From Polytrichum commune (taxonomy: Eukaryota; Streptophyta; Polytrichopsida; Polytrichales; Polytrichaceae), in assembly GCA_950295325.1 (NCBI GenBank), contig OX485808.1:10728501-10792500 (forward strand): a DNA stretch of 64,000 bases. The letters are read 5' to 3'. Shown here in pieces: positions 63,086 through 64,000 of the stretch. Within the stretch, counting starts at the first letter, position 1, and each line of letters starts with the position of its first letter. Below the pieces are notes generated by a model. It saw only the letters and a list, made by a program, of their open reading frames with translations. It had not been told where the DNA came from and did not search any database. The translations under genes were made by a program, and so were the position numbers.

Positions 63086-64000
63086 AGGAAGAAGAAGAAG
63101 AAGAACTCCGGTCCCTACTAGGGGCCGGAGTGAATAAAGTGTCTGTTCGTAGGACAACCGCGGCCATACCCCAGGGTAGTGGCGTTGGGTGTAATACTAC
63201 TTCACCCTTTGCAGGGAGTAGACACTATGTTAGTAACTGAGGTTTTAACCGGTTGACCCGGGGGGGGGGGGAGGGGGGTGTGTAGGGTGCATGGATTTTA
63301 ATTAGAATTTTGTGGGTCTTGCTACTTTGTTTGAGACGAGTGGCGAGCGTATTTGTTTGGAGTATAAGTGATGGTTGATTGTGTAGTTGGTCTCCAAGTC
63401 ATGGTTCCAAGGTTGTTTGGATAAGGACGTGCGTGTTGTGTTAATACGGTCCGGGTTCGATTCGCGTTGAATCCGTCTGAGCGTGTTAGTGCAATACACT
63501 TTGACTTGGTGCTGCAAGTGAGTTAATCATAGGCAGGAAAGTTGTGCCAACCAACCGGCTACTCCCCGCCTTTCTGAGCTATAGGTGGTAACTTAATAAC
63601 TAGTGGTCTGACCACTACCCCTCTTTTAATTATAATTATAATTTTGTAGGTCTGTGATGGGTTGTCTATTTTCTATTCGTCTTTTGTGGATTAATATTGA
63701 ATGTGCATATTGTATGGCAATTATGTTAAGCTGTTTGAATGTGTTCCTAATTTGTGATGTAGGAAGTTTGAGCTTTGTTTCAAGTTCGTTCATTGAGGGG
63801 ATGTGAGTTGTGGCTCTAGCACCAGATGCTAATACAATAAGTGGGGCTACGTTCCAACCCTTTGCGATAATATTATTTATGAGTGGTTGATATTTTGTGA
63901 TTTTTTGATTTATGGTTTCAGTGGAGAATCTGTCATTATAGTATGTGAATTCTATGAATTGAACTGTAATTTCCGGTGTGGGTGTTTCTGGCGGTGGGGA
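63086..64000 (-). mobile_element. Retroelement-like fragment, copy 2 (runs off the window)
   Basis: On the minus strand the frame is open from the window edge to a TAA at 63628-63626: VQFIEFTYYNDRF, then KYQPLINNIIAKGW, PLIVLASGAR, THIPSMNEL and LIHKRRIEN, matching copy 1 at 4437-4796 over its whole length. The presumed 3' region (63625-63107) ends in a run of GAA on the + strand (63086-63105), and this run abuts the broken exon of the peroxidase pseudogene. The last part ('tttattcactccggccc', minus strand) parallels copy 1 ('tttcttctctgggtgccggc'). A G run is at 63261-63276. Confidence 0.5.

Noticed and set aside
63454-63464. GGTTCGATTCG, a tRNA-like B box
   Set aside because: No matching A box at the right distance and no cloverleaf could be drawn around it, so I do not call a tRNA or SINE here.
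1-64000. CRISPR arrays, operons, bacterial-type promoters or ribosome binding sites
   Set aside because: The window is plant nuclear DNA; the tandem repeats present have no spacer structure.
1-64000. LTR retrotransposons or integrated viral sequence
   Set aside because: I found no long direct terminal repeats with primer-binding sites and no recognisable gag, protease, integrase or viral polymerase motifs.

Overview
This window is nuclear DNA of a land plant, most likely a seed plant. The evidence is two intron-rich genes with canonical GT-AG plant splice sites, AT-rich intergenic DNA packed with small inverted-repeat elements, and protein sequences that match plant-only families. I cannot name the species.

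Only two intact genes can be supported, and they point at each other. The first, on the + strand (27596-39582), is a 20-exon gene for an EDR2-like protein with PH, START and DUF1336 domains (760 residues as assembled here). The second, on the - strand (43046-40773), is a 10-coding-exon ascorbate peroxidase (255 residues) with every expected catalytic and substrate residue in place, preceded by a leader intron. They are convergent, about 1.2 kb apart. A third, broken gene lies on the + strand at 61517-63085. It is an ascorbate peroxidase pseudogene that keeps the intron-exon layout of the intact gene, and it is cut off in exon 7 by a retroelement-like insertion.

Layout: 1-26 kb is intergenic and built from short dispersed repeats (MITE-like foldback families, a tRNA-like SINE, a retroelement tail, tandem amplifications). 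27.6-39.6 kb is the EDR2-like gene, whose introns hold more copies of such repeats. 40.8-44 kb is the peroxidase and its GC-rich 5' region. 44.5-61 kb is again intergenic, with further copies of the same families, a PIF/Harbinger-like MITE nested in another element, a second SINE, and a degraded coding tract of unknown family at 54-57.4 kb. 61.5-64 kb holds the peroxidase pseudogene followed by an antisense retroelement fragment that runs off the window.

I found no gene cluster that looks like a new pathway or defence system. The most informative items are the two matching C-terminal fragments of an unusual retroelement, the intron-retaining inverted pseudogene copy of the peroxidase, and a required non-canonical (GC) splice donor in the EDR2-like gene. 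All family names for repeats are by eye, from inverted ends, target duplications and copy-to-copy matches within the window.
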